Of a DNA stretch of 64,000 bases, positions 48,959-58,704 are shown piece by piece. The stretch comes from Eutrigla gurnardus (taxonomy: Eukaryota; Chordata; Actinopteri; Perciformes; Triglidae): assembly GCA_963514095.1 (NCBI GenBank), contig OY741264.1:17606827-17670826 (forward strand), in the 5' to 3' direction. How positions within the stretch are numbered: the first letter of the stretch is position 1; each line of letters begins with the position of its first letter. Under the pieces are notes generated by a model, which saw nothing but the letters and a program-made list of their open reading frames with translations, was not told the origin of the DNA and searched no databases. Both the position numbers and the translations under genes were made by a program.

Positions 48959-49532
48959 CGCGCGCGCGCGTGGTGTGTGCGCGTCTGGAGTGCTTCTCCT
49001 CTCATGCAGGTAGCGAATGGGGAACTGCCTGGAGGGAGCGAGCGCCCAATGGGCGGGGAGCATCCGCCGACGAGATGCTTAAGAAGCTTGCCGCTGGAGT
49101 TGTGAGGAGGCCACCTTGAGAGAGACACGTGTGTTGGGGCCTCTACGATAGAATGTTAATTGCGGTACTTGTAAACTGGGCCAGGATTCTGTCAATTGTA
49201 GCTAGTCGTATTTCAGGAAAACCTAGATTGTTGCTGTTTAGAGTTAGATTAGGGGTGCTGTTGGGGTGTATTTTGGGTTTGGTTAGTTAGTGGAGCCAGG
49301 CAGGTTTTATTTTGATTTTGGGTTCTCCAGGCAGTTAGTCCTAATACTCTAGGTTAGAGTCTCTTTCGGTTTTCCTTATTTTTTTATTTAAACAGCACCC
49401 GTCGACCCTTCTCTGTTGGATGATTCATTGTTTCTCAATTTTACTCATTTTTGTTAATAAATACCTTTTTTGGAACCACTACACCTCTTTTTATGTTGCC
49501 TCCCTTTTCCCTACACGAGCTGGATCGTAACA
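48873..49532 (+). repeat. 3' LTR (660 bp)
   Basis: It starts TGTTACGGCCGCAG and ends GGATCGTAACA. It differs from the 5' LTR in the microsatellite (here (GT)n then (GC)n, 48917-48971) and in an extra ~25-bp segment after it. AATAAA near 49458 may be its polyadenylation signal. Confidence 0.88.
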
Positions 49533-50431
49533 AAGGACAAGGAGAATTCATAATAATAATTTAAAAGGGGGAAGAAAGATAACGATGAAAAAAGTAAATA
49601 ATTATCATATTACTAACAGGAATATGAATATGATATTACCTGATCTTCTGTATGTCCTGTTGTAACTGCTGGATGCTCCCTTTGATGTGGACTGAGTCTA
49701 TGTTCTTCTTCTGGAGCTTGGCATAGAGGAGGTCCACATGCTTTTTGATTATTTGTTCCTTGCTACAGACAACATACAGTTATTCTCATGGTCCTGAATG
49801 GTTTTTGAATTCCCCTTAAAAACAGTGGCGTTGGCAAGGTGTTCTTTCAAAGCTCCATCCAGAGAGGCAACAAAATCCACCAACCCACGAAATATTCCAG
49901 GGTTAACAGAGCTCTCACTCTCATCATGGCTGTGTAAAGCCAACTCAAAGGCCTCACAAAATTTTACACAGTCCCTATAGACTCTATAGCCCTCATCTAA
50001 CTGTTCAGCAATGCTAACTCTCCCAAAAATCCTGAGCTTCAAGTTGTCAAGTTGTTGTCAAGATGACTACGGCTACTTTTGTACCGTTTGCATTTTTCCG
50101 ACAGGTGTTTCAGGTCTCTGACGCCTGTTGTTGTCCACAAAACTTCAGTGCCAACACTTTGAAAGAGCAAGCAGGGAAAGCAATAAAAAGCATTGCTAAC
50201 ATCACATCCAGCTTGCCAACTGTGTTTAGCGTACCCAGCGTGGCTGGAGAAGCCCCGAGTTTAACTCTGTCCGTGGTCACTCGCCTGCTGCTGGATTTTT
50301 AAGTCCGGTTGGTCCAGTCCAAGCTCCTTTATCTGTTTTTTTGCCTCAAGAGAACGCCTAGTAAAAGGATTCTGTTGTAGGAAAATTACCGAAATTTCTT
50401 TCGCTGCCTTTGTTTCTCCTGAAGCTGCCAT

Positions 50432-50891
50432 TGTCTCCTCAAAAAGTCAAAATACGTCCGTCTCCGCCGATTGCATCAGTGACCGCCGCTCCTGCGCACC
50501 TACGCGACCAAGGGTGTGACTTTGATTGACAGGGGTCTTGAATCAATCAGATTGGATGAAGAATAACATTAATTGGTGCTGATTCACCAGGGACGCAGAG
50601 AGCTGCGCCTGCAAGAGACCAATTATAGACCAGCATGAAGTCACATGCTAGCCAAAAGTTGAAGAACATACATAGACACTCATTCGGCCAGCCTCCCTCA
50701 CGGTTGAAACTTTACAGATATATTTACACAAAAAACAAAACAAATAAAACCAATATGGAATGGGAATCCTGAAAAATCATTAGCCATTATGAGTGAACAT
50801 AAGTCATAATTATTTTTTTATTGTCCATACATTTTCCTGCAATTTTGATGGGGGCGGCGCCTTAGCACCCCCTATTAACAAGGCGCCACTG
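50432..50891. other. Upstream region and end of the ZMYM1-like hAT element
   Basis: There is no coding text. On the minus strand the element would start CAGTGGCGCCTTGTTAATAG at 50891, a good hAT terminus. The opposite terminus was not found around 44860, so no target duplication could be checked. Confidence 0.55.
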
Positions 50892-51989
50892 GCATGGGCT
50901 GGTAGCTGGAAAGGTGCCAAGTTGCCCTTGTGCAAGGCACCAAACCCTCAAACAACTGTATAGCTGCTCGCTGGTCCTAAAATGAGGCTGTATGTTCTAA
51001 ATAAATACAATACAAGTTGAATGTGAACTGGTTGTTTTTTTTATGAGGTCTTCATGCGTCCAATATTTTAAAAATAATAATAAAAAAGAATGTCCATTTT
51101 CATAGTTTGCAAGGAAAAAGAAAAAATACAAATACATGAGGCCAATGTCCTTGTTAGAAAGCCCCTGGACAGCTATTGAAGGAGCCTTCTTCTCTCCTTC
51201 ACTGTGTGCTCTCACTCAGTCAGATAGAGAGCTCCTACTTAAAGAAATCTCCAAGGCTGACAAAGCAAGTACATCGAGAACGGAGAAAGTCAGCATCAAT
51301 CTCCAGTTTGCACAATAAAGGGAGGAGAGGCAGAATAGTTGCCGCCGTGAGTAATACGCAGATGCAGCAGTAGAAACACACACACAAGCCCATCCTTCCT
51401 GTTAGGTAATGATATGAGCCTGGTGAATGATGATCCAAACACTGTTTGCAACAATCAGTACCCACCCTGTTGTCCTTGTGGGTCAGTAAGCCATGTAGGC
51501 CTTCAGGTGCTCCTTGCTACATAAGAACCCACTTCAGAGATAAATTCCTTGCTTTAGATGTGGCTGAATGACTGTGTCTTTGTGTGTGCTCCCTCGCTCT
51601 TCATTCTTCTCTCAAAATGTACAATATTCATCTTTGCTCTCACATGCAAAACACCAACTGAACCGCGTAAAGTCCTCCCAAATGAAGATTAACTGCAGTA
51701 ATTACTGTATGGTTGATTGTATAAAGGTGTGAAGATTAATTTATTCAGTTATTCTGTGTTCACATTCAACTTCATCAGCAAAGAAAGAAAACACTGTTGT
51801 GTCATCGTTGTATTTTTAATACCTATCATCATGTCATTGCAACAATCAATCATTTGTGTCTGAAGATTCTGAGTCAGTGAACTAAAACCGCAGATTTCAA
51901 TCTTGGGCACTGGCAGTCACCCAGACGTAGTCTGAGCTCAGCTGAATGGCTGCAATAGGCATAGAAACATTGCGTATGTACAGTAAGTC
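50892..51989. other. Unassigned sequence
   Basis: Nothing recognised; short frames near 50997-51465 overlap on both strands and carry no motif. Confidence 0.4.
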
Positions 51990-52420
51990 TTTTGTGGTGC
52001 AGTCAAGGTCAAGATTTAACACTCTTAGGGCCCTAGTTTCGTGGCGCGGCGCAGGGTGGCGGAGCCGGCGCAATGCAAGTTTCGACCCGCGCAGCCTTGC
52101 GCACCGTCAGTTTGGCAGTTTGGTGGATCGCCTGCGCCAAGATGGGTGTGACGGCGCAGCAGGGGGAGGCGTCACAGATTCAGCTTGGCGTAGCGGAAGT
52201 TTCGTGGCAAAAAGCCTCGCCGAGACTGCGCTGAAAGCTCGCCAGCTCCAACCTGGTCTACTTTCGGCGCAAGGCGTAAATAAAGTCCATTCATTCAATG
52301 CGAATCACAGCTGGCGGAGTGGAAGTTTGGCTGACTGCGCGCAGTGCGCACACGTCACCGAGACCTCACAGGCAGGTTTCCAAAGTTCCAGGCACATTTA
52401 AATGCAATAAATAATCACAA
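51990..52420. repeat. GC-rich DNA-transposon remnant (Harbinger-like end)
   Basis: The tract beginning TTAGGGCCCTAGTTTCGTGG followed by many GGCGCA/TGCGCC words looks like the subterminal region of a teleost Harbinger-type element. The 151-codon frame over it (51946-52401) is best explained by GC-rich sequence with few stops. Confidence 0.4.
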
Positions 52421-53055
52421 CAAACACTATTTAATGCAACTAATTGAATCAACACGTGAATTTATATCTATATAGATTGTCCCGTCACATCTGACGTCAG
52501 ATCAAAGGCGGATGGCACGCGTAACGGAAACTCAGCCTCTCGGACCAAAACATCTCCCTCTCTCTCTCCTGGTTTTTATAATATCGGCATTGTTATTATT
52601 ATGATACGCGCGCACAGCGCGTGATGCGTGTGGTGGGAGCAGCGGCGCTGCTTCTGTCATCGGGTTGTCAAATGACGGAACTTGCACTGAACCTCCCCTA
52701 ACGCATTAAAGGAGAGGAGAAAGGGTGGAAAAGTGACTATTACCAGCAGGGCAAATGTTAGCTAACCAGAAGGCAATAAAAATGTAAACAAATGTAAACA
52801 CCTGCTTAAAAGATCTAATACAAATGTCCCTGAGGAATGTAAGGTGGGAGTACTGTACATTATTACTTTCCATAACAACTTAGCCCCCTCCACAATATTA
52901 ACTGACGTTAAAACAGTCAACTAACGTTAGCTATTTATTGATTAGCAATTAGCGAATCATGTAACGTTTTCCTAATGCTAAAAAGCCAGGTGTCTATCTG
53001 TAACAGATAAATAATTTCATGTAACGTTACCTCTGTTTTTTTCTCGTTTCTCCTC
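52421..53055. other. Unassigned sequence
   Basis: No gene recognised. GCGCGC-type words and CTAACGTTAG repeats suggest more repeat-derived sequence. Confidence 0.4.
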
Positions 53056-53061
53056 CTCTTC

Positions 53062-53146
53062 TTTTCATGCTTTTCTTCCCTGGGCACCGGACAGGTTTGG
53101 CCGTTTTGACATCTTGTGTTGATTTTTTGATGTGGTGACGTCCAAA
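53062..53146 (-). pseudogene. First-exon remnant of a ZMYM-like hAT transposase
   Basis: On the minus strand, MSKRPNLSGAQGRK followed, after one stop, by KEEEKREKNR is the lysine-rich start of ZMYM/hAT-type transposases, and a donor-like GTAACG follows the AGAG at its end. Only this exon is present, and it is not from the copy at 44.9-50.4 kb. Confidence 0.5.
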
Positions 53147-53310
53147 AATAATCATGATAGGCTACGCCGCTACGGGAAGGGAGGGGGCGCACCGTGCATG
53201 GGAGGGGGTTTGTAATGTTGTTACAAATATTATTTCTATTAAATAAGCTTTGCTTTGCATTTTAATTAACGTGGGATTATTTCTTGTACCAACTTTTTTT
53301 TTTTTTCAAA

Positions 53311-53351
53311 AGGCCCTGCCTGAGTCACATAGGCCCTGCCTGAGTCACATA
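53311..53351 (+). repeat. 20-bp tandem duplication
   Basis: AGGCCCTGCCTGAGTCACAT occurs twice in direct succession (53312-53331 and 53332-53351). Confidence 0.9.
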
Positions 53352-53465
53352 GGCGAGCCATAGCGATACATCCACCGTAAACATTGGCGCATGCTACTGC
53401 TAGCGTAAGCGGCATCCTCTCCGTGGCTCTCCAAGAAGGCGTTGACAGACAGAGCTCATTAGCAT

Positions 53466-53712
53466 GGGGGGGGTTTAGCTCAGGAGGTAGAGCGTTCGGC
53501 TGGCAACCGCAAGATTGCTGGTTCGATCCTCGGCTCCTCCTAGCTGAGTGCCTGGTGTCCCTGAGCAAGACACCTCACCCCAATTGCTCCTGACGAGCTG
53601 GCTGTCGCCCTGCGTGGTTGACTCCGCCGTCAGTGTGTGAATGGGTGAGTGACAGTCATTCCTGTAAAGCTCTTTGGAGAAAAGCGCTATATAAATGAGG
53701 CCATTTACCATT
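53466..53712 (+). repeat. tRNA-Ala-like SINE, forward copy
   Basis: The head GGGGGTTTAGCTCAGGAGGT is tRNA-like, with an A box (TAGCTCAGGAGG), a GCTC/GAGC D stem, a loop CTGGCAA that would carry anticodon GGC (alanine), and a B box GGTTCGATCC. The body has CCTGAGCAAGACACCTCACC and AATTGCTCCTGACGAGCTGG and ends AAAGCGCTATATAAATGAGG. The reverse copy at 7808-8085 belongs to the same family. RNA polymerase III would transcribe it if active. Confidence 0.8.
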
Positions 53713-54617
53713 CACCATTTAAAGGTGCAGGCACAGAAACAGCCTGTTCTCAGGAGACCTCATTTGAGCAACTTTTAGACAGCTGAAATTCAGGACCATG
53801 GATGGGTTTGGGGCAATGTATATCGAATCCAGTGTTGTTGGACCTCTGACAGCTGTGTGAAATTGATGAAAATCAGTATAATAGGGGTGGTAAAAAGGTT
53901 TTTTCAAGTTTTTGATTTTGACTCATTTTAAAAAACCAGACCCATGTATAGTCTTAAAAGATCCACAGACATGCTAATAGAGTGAGACTAAAGCTGTATG
54001 TTTCATCTTTTAAGGACGAATCAGAAGTTAATTCCGATATAACATGTTGAAAATGTCATTTTATCATGTTTAGACACATGATTGCACTCGTACAAGGAGG
54101 GGTTTTATTTGTGCTTAAATCCTTTCAAATCTGTTACCCTTTTAATGTATTAAGAGGATGAGGACTAATATATATGCTTGGTCAATATAATCATCTCTGT
54201 TTATGCTACATGGGATCCCGAATCCAATAAACAGAAACACTAAAGTTAGCTTAAACTCTGATATAGTTGCATAAGAGGTTATATTCAGATGGCCAGATAG
54301 CAATATACAATAACTGGCAGAGGATGTGTCACGGTCAGTCATTAAACCTTCAGTCTGCACTTCTTCACTCAATAAGCCTTGTGTTTAGTTTTAGAAATGT
54401 GTTAGACAATCAATAGTTGTATTACACCAATGGAATCCTTGTTTTTTGTGCTGTCATATAGTTTGGGAATAATCTATTTTTCTGTGGATTGTGGGAAACT
54501 AAACATTATTTTACTCTGCTGTGGAGCTGTCCAAGGTGTTGGAAGCTGCTCTCTGTAGGTGTGCATAGCATTGAAATAATTGTCCCAAATCCTGATGAAA
54601 ACGTTGATCATGTGAAA
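53713..54617. other. Unassigned, part probably repeat
   Basis: The start (TTTAAAGGTGCAGGCACAGA) sounds like a common fish repeat. I see no gene. Confidence 0.35.
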
Positions 54618-56319
54618 TTGTTGTCACCGCCAAGGCGTTGAATAATGCAGCTTTGTCAATGCTCCTTGGCGACTGACACAGACACAAATTTAGTGTGTGT
54701 GTGTATGTGATGCACCCACCTGCTGCATTATGGGCAGAGCAATTGACAGTGCAAAGAGTGAGATAGTCCAAACAGGGCGGCCCGAAGGGGAGGTGGATAG
54801 GTCAAACAAACGGTGGACGTTTGTTCAGGAGACCGCTGTTTGTGTCCTGAAAGTAAAAGTAAAGTCACATTTTGTCACATCAGTAGTAACTTGACTTGTT
54901 TGTGTTCATCATCACTATTTGTTACTCGCTAGTCACGTGTGTCATGAGTCAAGTTAACTTCAATCATGCTCTTTTCCTGAACTTAACTAAGTGGTTTTGT
55001 TGCTTAAACCTAACTACCAGTGAAGATGGAAGTTTATTTTTAAAAGACACTATATTTATGTACAGTACAGACCAAAAGTTTGGACACACCTTCTCATTCA
55101 ATGAGTTTCCTTTCTTTTCATGACTATTGACATTGTAGATTCACACTGAAGGCATCAAAACTATGAATTAACACATGTGGAAATATGTACTTAACAAAAA
55201 AGTGTAAAACAACTGAAAATACGCCTTATATTCTAGTTTCTTCAAAGTAGCCACCTTTTGCTCTGATTACTGCTTTGCACACACTCTGCATTCTCTTGAT
55301 GAGCTTCAAGAGGTAGTCACCTAAAATGGTTTTCACTTCACAGGTGTGCCCTGTCAGGTTCAATAAGTGGGATTTCTTGCCTTATGAATGGGGTTGGGAC
55401 CATCAGTTGTGTTGTGCAGAAGTCAGGTGGATACACAGCTGATAGTCCCACTGAATAGACTGTTAGAATTTGTATTATGGCAAGAAAAAAGCAGCTAAGT
55501 AAAGAAAAACGAGTGGCCATCATTACTTTAAGAAATGAAGGTCAGTCAGTCCGAAAAATTGGGGAAACTTTGAAAGTGTCCCCAAGTGCAGTCGCAAAAA
55601 CCATCAAGCGCTACAAAGAAACTGGCTCACATGAGGACCGCCCCAGGAAAGGAAGACCAAGAGTCACCTCTGCTGCGGAGGATAAGTTCATCCGAGTCAC
55701 CAGCCTCAGAAATCGCAGGTTAACAGCAGCTCAGATTAGAGACCAGGTCAATGCCACACAGAGTTCTAGCAGCAGACACATCTCTAGAACAACTGTTAAG
55801 AGGAGACTGTGGGAATCAGGCCTTCATGGTAGAATAGCTTAGGACAGGCAACAAGCAGAAGAGACTTGTTTGGGCTAAAGAACACAAGGAATGGACATTA
55901 GACCAGTGGAAATCTGTGCTTTGGTCTGATGAGTCCAAATTTGAGATCTTTGGTTCCAACCACCGTGTCTTTGTGCGACGCAGAAAAGGTGAACGGATGG
56001 ACTCTACATGCCTGGTTCCCACCGTGAAGCATGGAGGAGGAGGTGTGATGGTTTGGGGGTGCTTTGCTGGTGACACTGTTGGGGATTTATTCAAAATTTA
56101 AGGCATACTGAACCAGCATGGCTACCACAGCATCTTGCAGCGGCATGCTATTCCATCCGGTTTGCGTTTAGTTGGACCATAATTTATTTTTCAACAGGAC
56201 AATGACCCCAAACACACCTCCAGGCTGTGTAATGCGGCGTTCACACCGGACGCGATAGACGCGAATACAATCGCGTGAGACGCGTGTATCGCGGCGCTTG
56301 ATCATTTTGGACTATTCGC

Positions 56320-56395
56320 GTCTTTCGCTTCATTCGCTTCATTCGCGTCATTCGCTTCATTCGCGTCATTCGCGTCATTCGCTTCATTCGCGCAT
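56320..56395 (+). repeat. 10-11-bp tandem words (ATTCGCGTC/ATTCGCTTC)
   Basis: ATTCGCTTC and ATTCGCGTC units alternate in tandem; similar words return at about 56960-57010 in the right arm. They are derived from the element's terminal repeat. Confidence 0.85.
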
Positions 56396-56409
56396 GACGC
56401 TCATTTTTG

Positions 56410-56535
56410 AGGGGAGGCGGCGGGTCACGTCGGCGGACCCTCCTCCTCCGCCTCGGGGTACCCGATGCCAGAGTCCGTGAGCCTCCTCCGGGAGCCACGT
56501 CCCTCGCACCTCTCCCCAGAGTCGGGGCCACATTC
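56410..56535 (+). other. Probable ITS2 end fused to the 28S fragment
   Basis: A GC-rich stretch of spacer-like sequence ends just where the 28S homology starts. In rDNA the neighbour at this point is ITS2, so this is inferred to be captured spacer. I cannot align it from memory. Confidence 0.4.
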
Positions 56536-56552
56536 GACCTCAGATCAGACGA

Positions 56553-56585
<33 letters not shown>

Positions 56586-56831
56586 AGAGGAAAATAAACT
56601 ATTTAGGATTCCCTAAGTAGCGGCGAGCGAAGAGGGAAGAGCCCAGCGCCGAAACTGTCCGACGGGCGGGCGGACGTGGGAAATGTGGCGTACGGAAGAC
56701 CGATTGCCCGGTGTCGCGCAGGGGCCTGAGTCCTTCTGATCGAGGCTCAGCCCATGGACGGTGTGAGGCCGGTACGGCCCCCGTCGCGCCGGGGTCCGGT
56801 CTTCCCGAGTCGGGTTTGGTAATGCAGCCCG
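56535..56831 (+). rRNA. 5' end of 28S rRNA gene, captured fragment
   Basis: CGACCTCAGATCAGACGAGA, CCCGCTGAATTTAAGCATAT, AGGGAAGAGCCCAGCGCCGA, GTGGCGTACGGAAGACC and TCCTTCTGATCGAGGC are the well-known first ~300 bases of vertebrate 28S rRNA; the match ends after AATGCAGCCC. Conserved positions have drifted (AGCAGAGGAAAATAAACTAT in place of the usual AGCGGAGGAAAAGAAACTAA), so this is an old non-functional copy and not part of a working rDNA array. Confidence 0.92.
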
Positions 56832-57668
56832 TCCATCTCAGCTCATCTGTCTGTCGGCTTGAACTCGTCGCTGATTGGATGTCGCGGCGCGATGCCGCCT
56901 GAAAAGTTCGATATTTTCAACTTTATTCGCGCCGCGTCAGACGCGCCATTTGCACCGCATCAGACGCACCATTCGCTTCATTCGCGTCAGACGCGCCATT
57001 CGCGCCGCGCGCCAGACGCTCCATTCGCGCCGCCTCCGCCTGAATCGCGTGTCATCGCGCCATTTACATTGGTTTTCAATGTAGAGTCGCCGGTCAATTC
57101 GCGTCTATCGCGTTCGGTGTGAACGCCCCTTAAGGGCTATTTGACCAAGAAGGAGAGTGATGGGGTGCTGCGCCAGATGACCTGGCCTCCACAGTCACCG
57201 GACCTGAACCCAATCGAGATGGTTTGGGGTGAGCTGGACCGCAGAGTAAAAGGCAAAAGGGCCAACAAGTGCTAAGCATCTCTGGGAACTCCTTCAAGAC
57301 TGTTGGAAGACCATTTCAGGTGACTACCTCTTGAAGCTCATCAAGAGAATGCCAAGAGTGTGCGAAGCAGTAATCAAAGCAAAAGGTGGCTACTTTGAAG
57401 AACCTAGAATATAAGACATATTTTCAGTTGTTTCACACTTTTTTGTTAAGTATATAATTCCACATGTGTTAATTCATAGTTTTGATGCCTTCAGTGTGAA
57501 TCTACAATTTTCATAGTCATGAAAATAAAGAAAACTCTTTGAATGAGAAGGTGTGTCCAAACTTTTGGTCTGTACTGTATATAATGACATGCCATCTCAG
57601 ACAATTGCAAAGTGAAGAACATACGATCTGACAAAGCTGCATTATTTCACGCCTTGGCAGTAAGAATG

Positions 57669-57849
57669 TGTTGATGGTTGAATAAGTCCTACATGTGCTT
57701 TTCTTTTTACATGACCTGTAACGTCCCCGCAATGTATGGTAGGCCTACTGTAAGTTAGCTTCTGTAATGCTAAGCTACATAGCTGGGTATGCTGGCAATT
57801 GCACCTTACATTAAGGCAGAAAAAAGCTGTTTGATCCATTCCTGATTAT
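57669..57849. other. Unassigned short spacer
   Basis: Nothing recognised. Confidence 0.4.
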
Positions 57850-57885
57850 CACTTTCACTAGTCTGATGCGCCCTGCTTCAACAGA

Positions 57886-58269
57886 GTGGAGAGATGCAGC
57901 TCGGCCGCCACGCTGGTCCTGGAGGCCGGTATCAACGACCTCAAAAACCGCCAGTCGGAGGTCCTCAAGCAGGACTTCAGGTCCATGGTGGACCACCTGC
58001 TGGACACGGGGAAGCGGCTGATTGTTTCCGGCCCGCTTCCCCCGCTGCGTTTTGGTGACGTCATCACCAGTCGCCTACGACAGCTACACCTGTGGCTGAA
58101 AGGATACTGCCTGGGGAAGGGTATTCCATTTGTGGACAATTTTATTTCTTTTTTAAACAGACCCCACCTTTTTAAACGGGACGGCCTGCACCCAAACCAG
58201 GAGGGGTCAAGGCTTTTAGCAGTCAACATTGACCTCACTGTCCAGTCCTGCACCACAACCACCTCCTGA
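57886..58269 (+). pseudogene. LINE ORF1, esterase-like C-terminal part
   Basis: The frame covers an SGNH/GDSL-like domain: EAGINDLKNR corresponds to block III (the G-x-ND motif) and RDGLHPNQEGSRLL to block V, where D and H of the catalytic triad lie. Block I with the serine would be upstream of 57886 and is missing. L2/CR1-type LINEs of vertebrates often have such an esterase domain in ORF1. The frame stops at 58269, about 90 bases before the next ORF. Confidence 0.7.
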
Positions 58270-58356
58270 CTCACTACACCCACACACAGGCCCTCTGCAC
58301 CTCACTCACACTCACCTTCACCCGTCCCTTCCTCCATCATACACGCCCCTCCCTCA

Positions 58357-58704
58357 GTGACCCCAGTGGCACAGGACAGTATTCACACAATCACAACCAT
58401 AATCTCACACAGACAGTTGAAACCCAGGACTGTTTTTAGACCAAAATGTGTTTTTAACATTCCACTGAAAAAATGTGATGAGCGCACGTTCAGCACAGAC
58501 GTTAAAATGGCTGTGCTGAACGTGCGCTCTCTTTTAAACAAATCTTTTATCATAAATGATATCATTTTAGATAATAACCTGGACAGCATTCTCCTTACAG
58601 AGACATGGCTTGGCACTGATGCACCTGTTGTTCTCACTGAGGCTTCCCCACCAAATTTTAACTTTTTATTCTCAACTAGGGGGTGCAGAAGAGGGGGAGG
58701 TTAG
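58357..58704 (+). pseudogene. LINE pol ORF, endonuclease start (before the L1 insertion)
   Basis: The text MAVLNVRSLLNKSFIINDI and LLTETWLGTDAPV holds the conserved N (NVRSL) and E (TETWL) of the AP-endonuclease domain of L2-type LINEs. The rest of the domain is displaced to 60473 by the L1 insertion. The last ~18 codons before 58704 cross the junction. Confidence 0.8.

Larger units (their letters stand above)
46132..49532 (+). mobile_element. Ty3/Gypsy LTR retrotransposon, Gmr1-like, internally deleted
   Basis: LTRs begin TGTTACG and the 3' LTR ends CGTAACA. A 5-bp duplication AAGGA flanks the element (46127-46131 and 49533-49537). Inside, the order is gag zinc knuckle, integrase C-terminus, reverse transcriptase, RNase H. 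Integrase upstream of RT is the copia-like order described for the Gmr1 group of Ty3/Gypsy elements in fish and other deuterostomes. The last bases of the 5' LTR, the primer-binding site, most of gag, the protease and the integrase core are gone. No envelope gene is seen. Confidence 0.85.
44863..50431 (-). pseudogene. ZMYM1-like hAT transposase gene, spliced, decayed
   Basis: The gene reads from ATG at 50431 (MAASGETKAAKEISVIF) on the minus strand. Next come a TTF-type zinc-finger region (WQAGCDVSNAFYCFPCLLF, then GVRDLKHLSEKCKRY) and the catalytic-region start IKFCEAFELAL-like text at about 49900 with HDESESSVNPGIFRGLVDF. The C-terminal hAT dimerisation segment is TTAEAERCFLTLKRVKTF followed by TMTQERLNALVMLSMEKR (45168-45377). 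Introns are visible: one from 49639 (donor GTAATA) to 46121 (acceptor TTTCACAG), which now holds the LTR element, and one at 46064-45685 (donor GTGAGA, acceptor CTCTCTGTAG). An in-frame stop near 50280 and frameshifts near 49770 and 45375 make it a pseudogene. A probable element end, CAGTGGCGCC on the minus strand, lies at 50891. Confidence 0.82.
56233..57130. mobile_element. Harbinger-like non-autonomous element carrying rDNA
   Basis: The left end TGCGGCGTTCACACCGGACG and the right end (inverse AGGGGCGTTCACACCGAACG) match for some 30 of 33 bases. The 3-bp duplication TAA (56230-56232 and 57131-57133) fits PIF/Harbinger. Both arms have arrays of short words (TTCGCTTCATTCGCGTCA on the left; CATTCGCGCCGC on the right). 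The middle is rDNA. No transposase frame. Confidence 0.8.
55477..57412 (+). pseudogene. Tc1 transposase, frameshifted and interrupted
   Basis: The frame opens MARKKQLSKEKRVAIITLRN with the paired helix-turn-helix region and the GRPR linker (RPRKGRPRVTSA), and stops at 55842 because a short deletion after GLHGRIA shifts the frame. The DDE domain follows in other frames: SDESKFEIF (first D, 55927), then QQDNDPKHT (second D, about 56198), and NPIEMVWGEL (E, about 57210). The Harbinger-like element is inserted between the second D and the E, just after KHTSRLC. The usual length is about 340 residues, so all main parts are here but the enzyme is inactive. Confidence 0.88.
55063..57577 (+). mobile_element. 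Tc1-type DNA transposon with long inverted repeats
   Basis: The ends are CAGTACAGACCAAAAGTTTG and its inverse, flanked by TA (55061-55062 and 57578-57579). The inverted repeats run for about 260 bp (55063-55324 against 57316-57577), the long-repeat layout of fish Tc1 elements. Without the 898-bp insertion the element is about 1.6 kb, the normal Tc1 length. Confidence 0.9.
54618..57668. mobile_element. Non-autonomous inverted-repeat element, copy 2, with nested Tc1
   Basis: Left end GCCAAGGCGTTGAATAATGC (about 54630) and right end GCATTATTTCACGCCTTGGC (about 57639) are inverted repeats. The interior (GGTTTTGTTGCTTAAACCTA, near 54992) also occurs in the copy at 1031-1775. Its own length is about 535 bp; the rest is the Tc1 element inserted at a TA. 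Confidence 0.6.

Noticed and set aside
48757..49128. Frames on both strands across the 3' LTR
   Set aside because: They read through the GT/GC microsatellite and LTR.
46132..49532. Endogenous retrovirus with envelope
   Set aside because: There is no env-like frame between RNase H and the 3' LTR; the polypurine tract follows the pol remnant directly.
51946..52401. 151-codon plus-strand frame as a gene
   Set aside because: GC-rich repeat remnant with few stops; frames open on both strands and no protein motif.
53466..53540. Functional tRNA-Ala gene
   Set aside because: The head is followed directly by a SINE body and has mismatched stems; it is a retroposon, not a tRNA gene.
56535..56831. 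Working rRNA gene
   Set aside because: Only ~300 bp of a ~4-kb gene, with changes at conserved positions, and embedded in a transposon.
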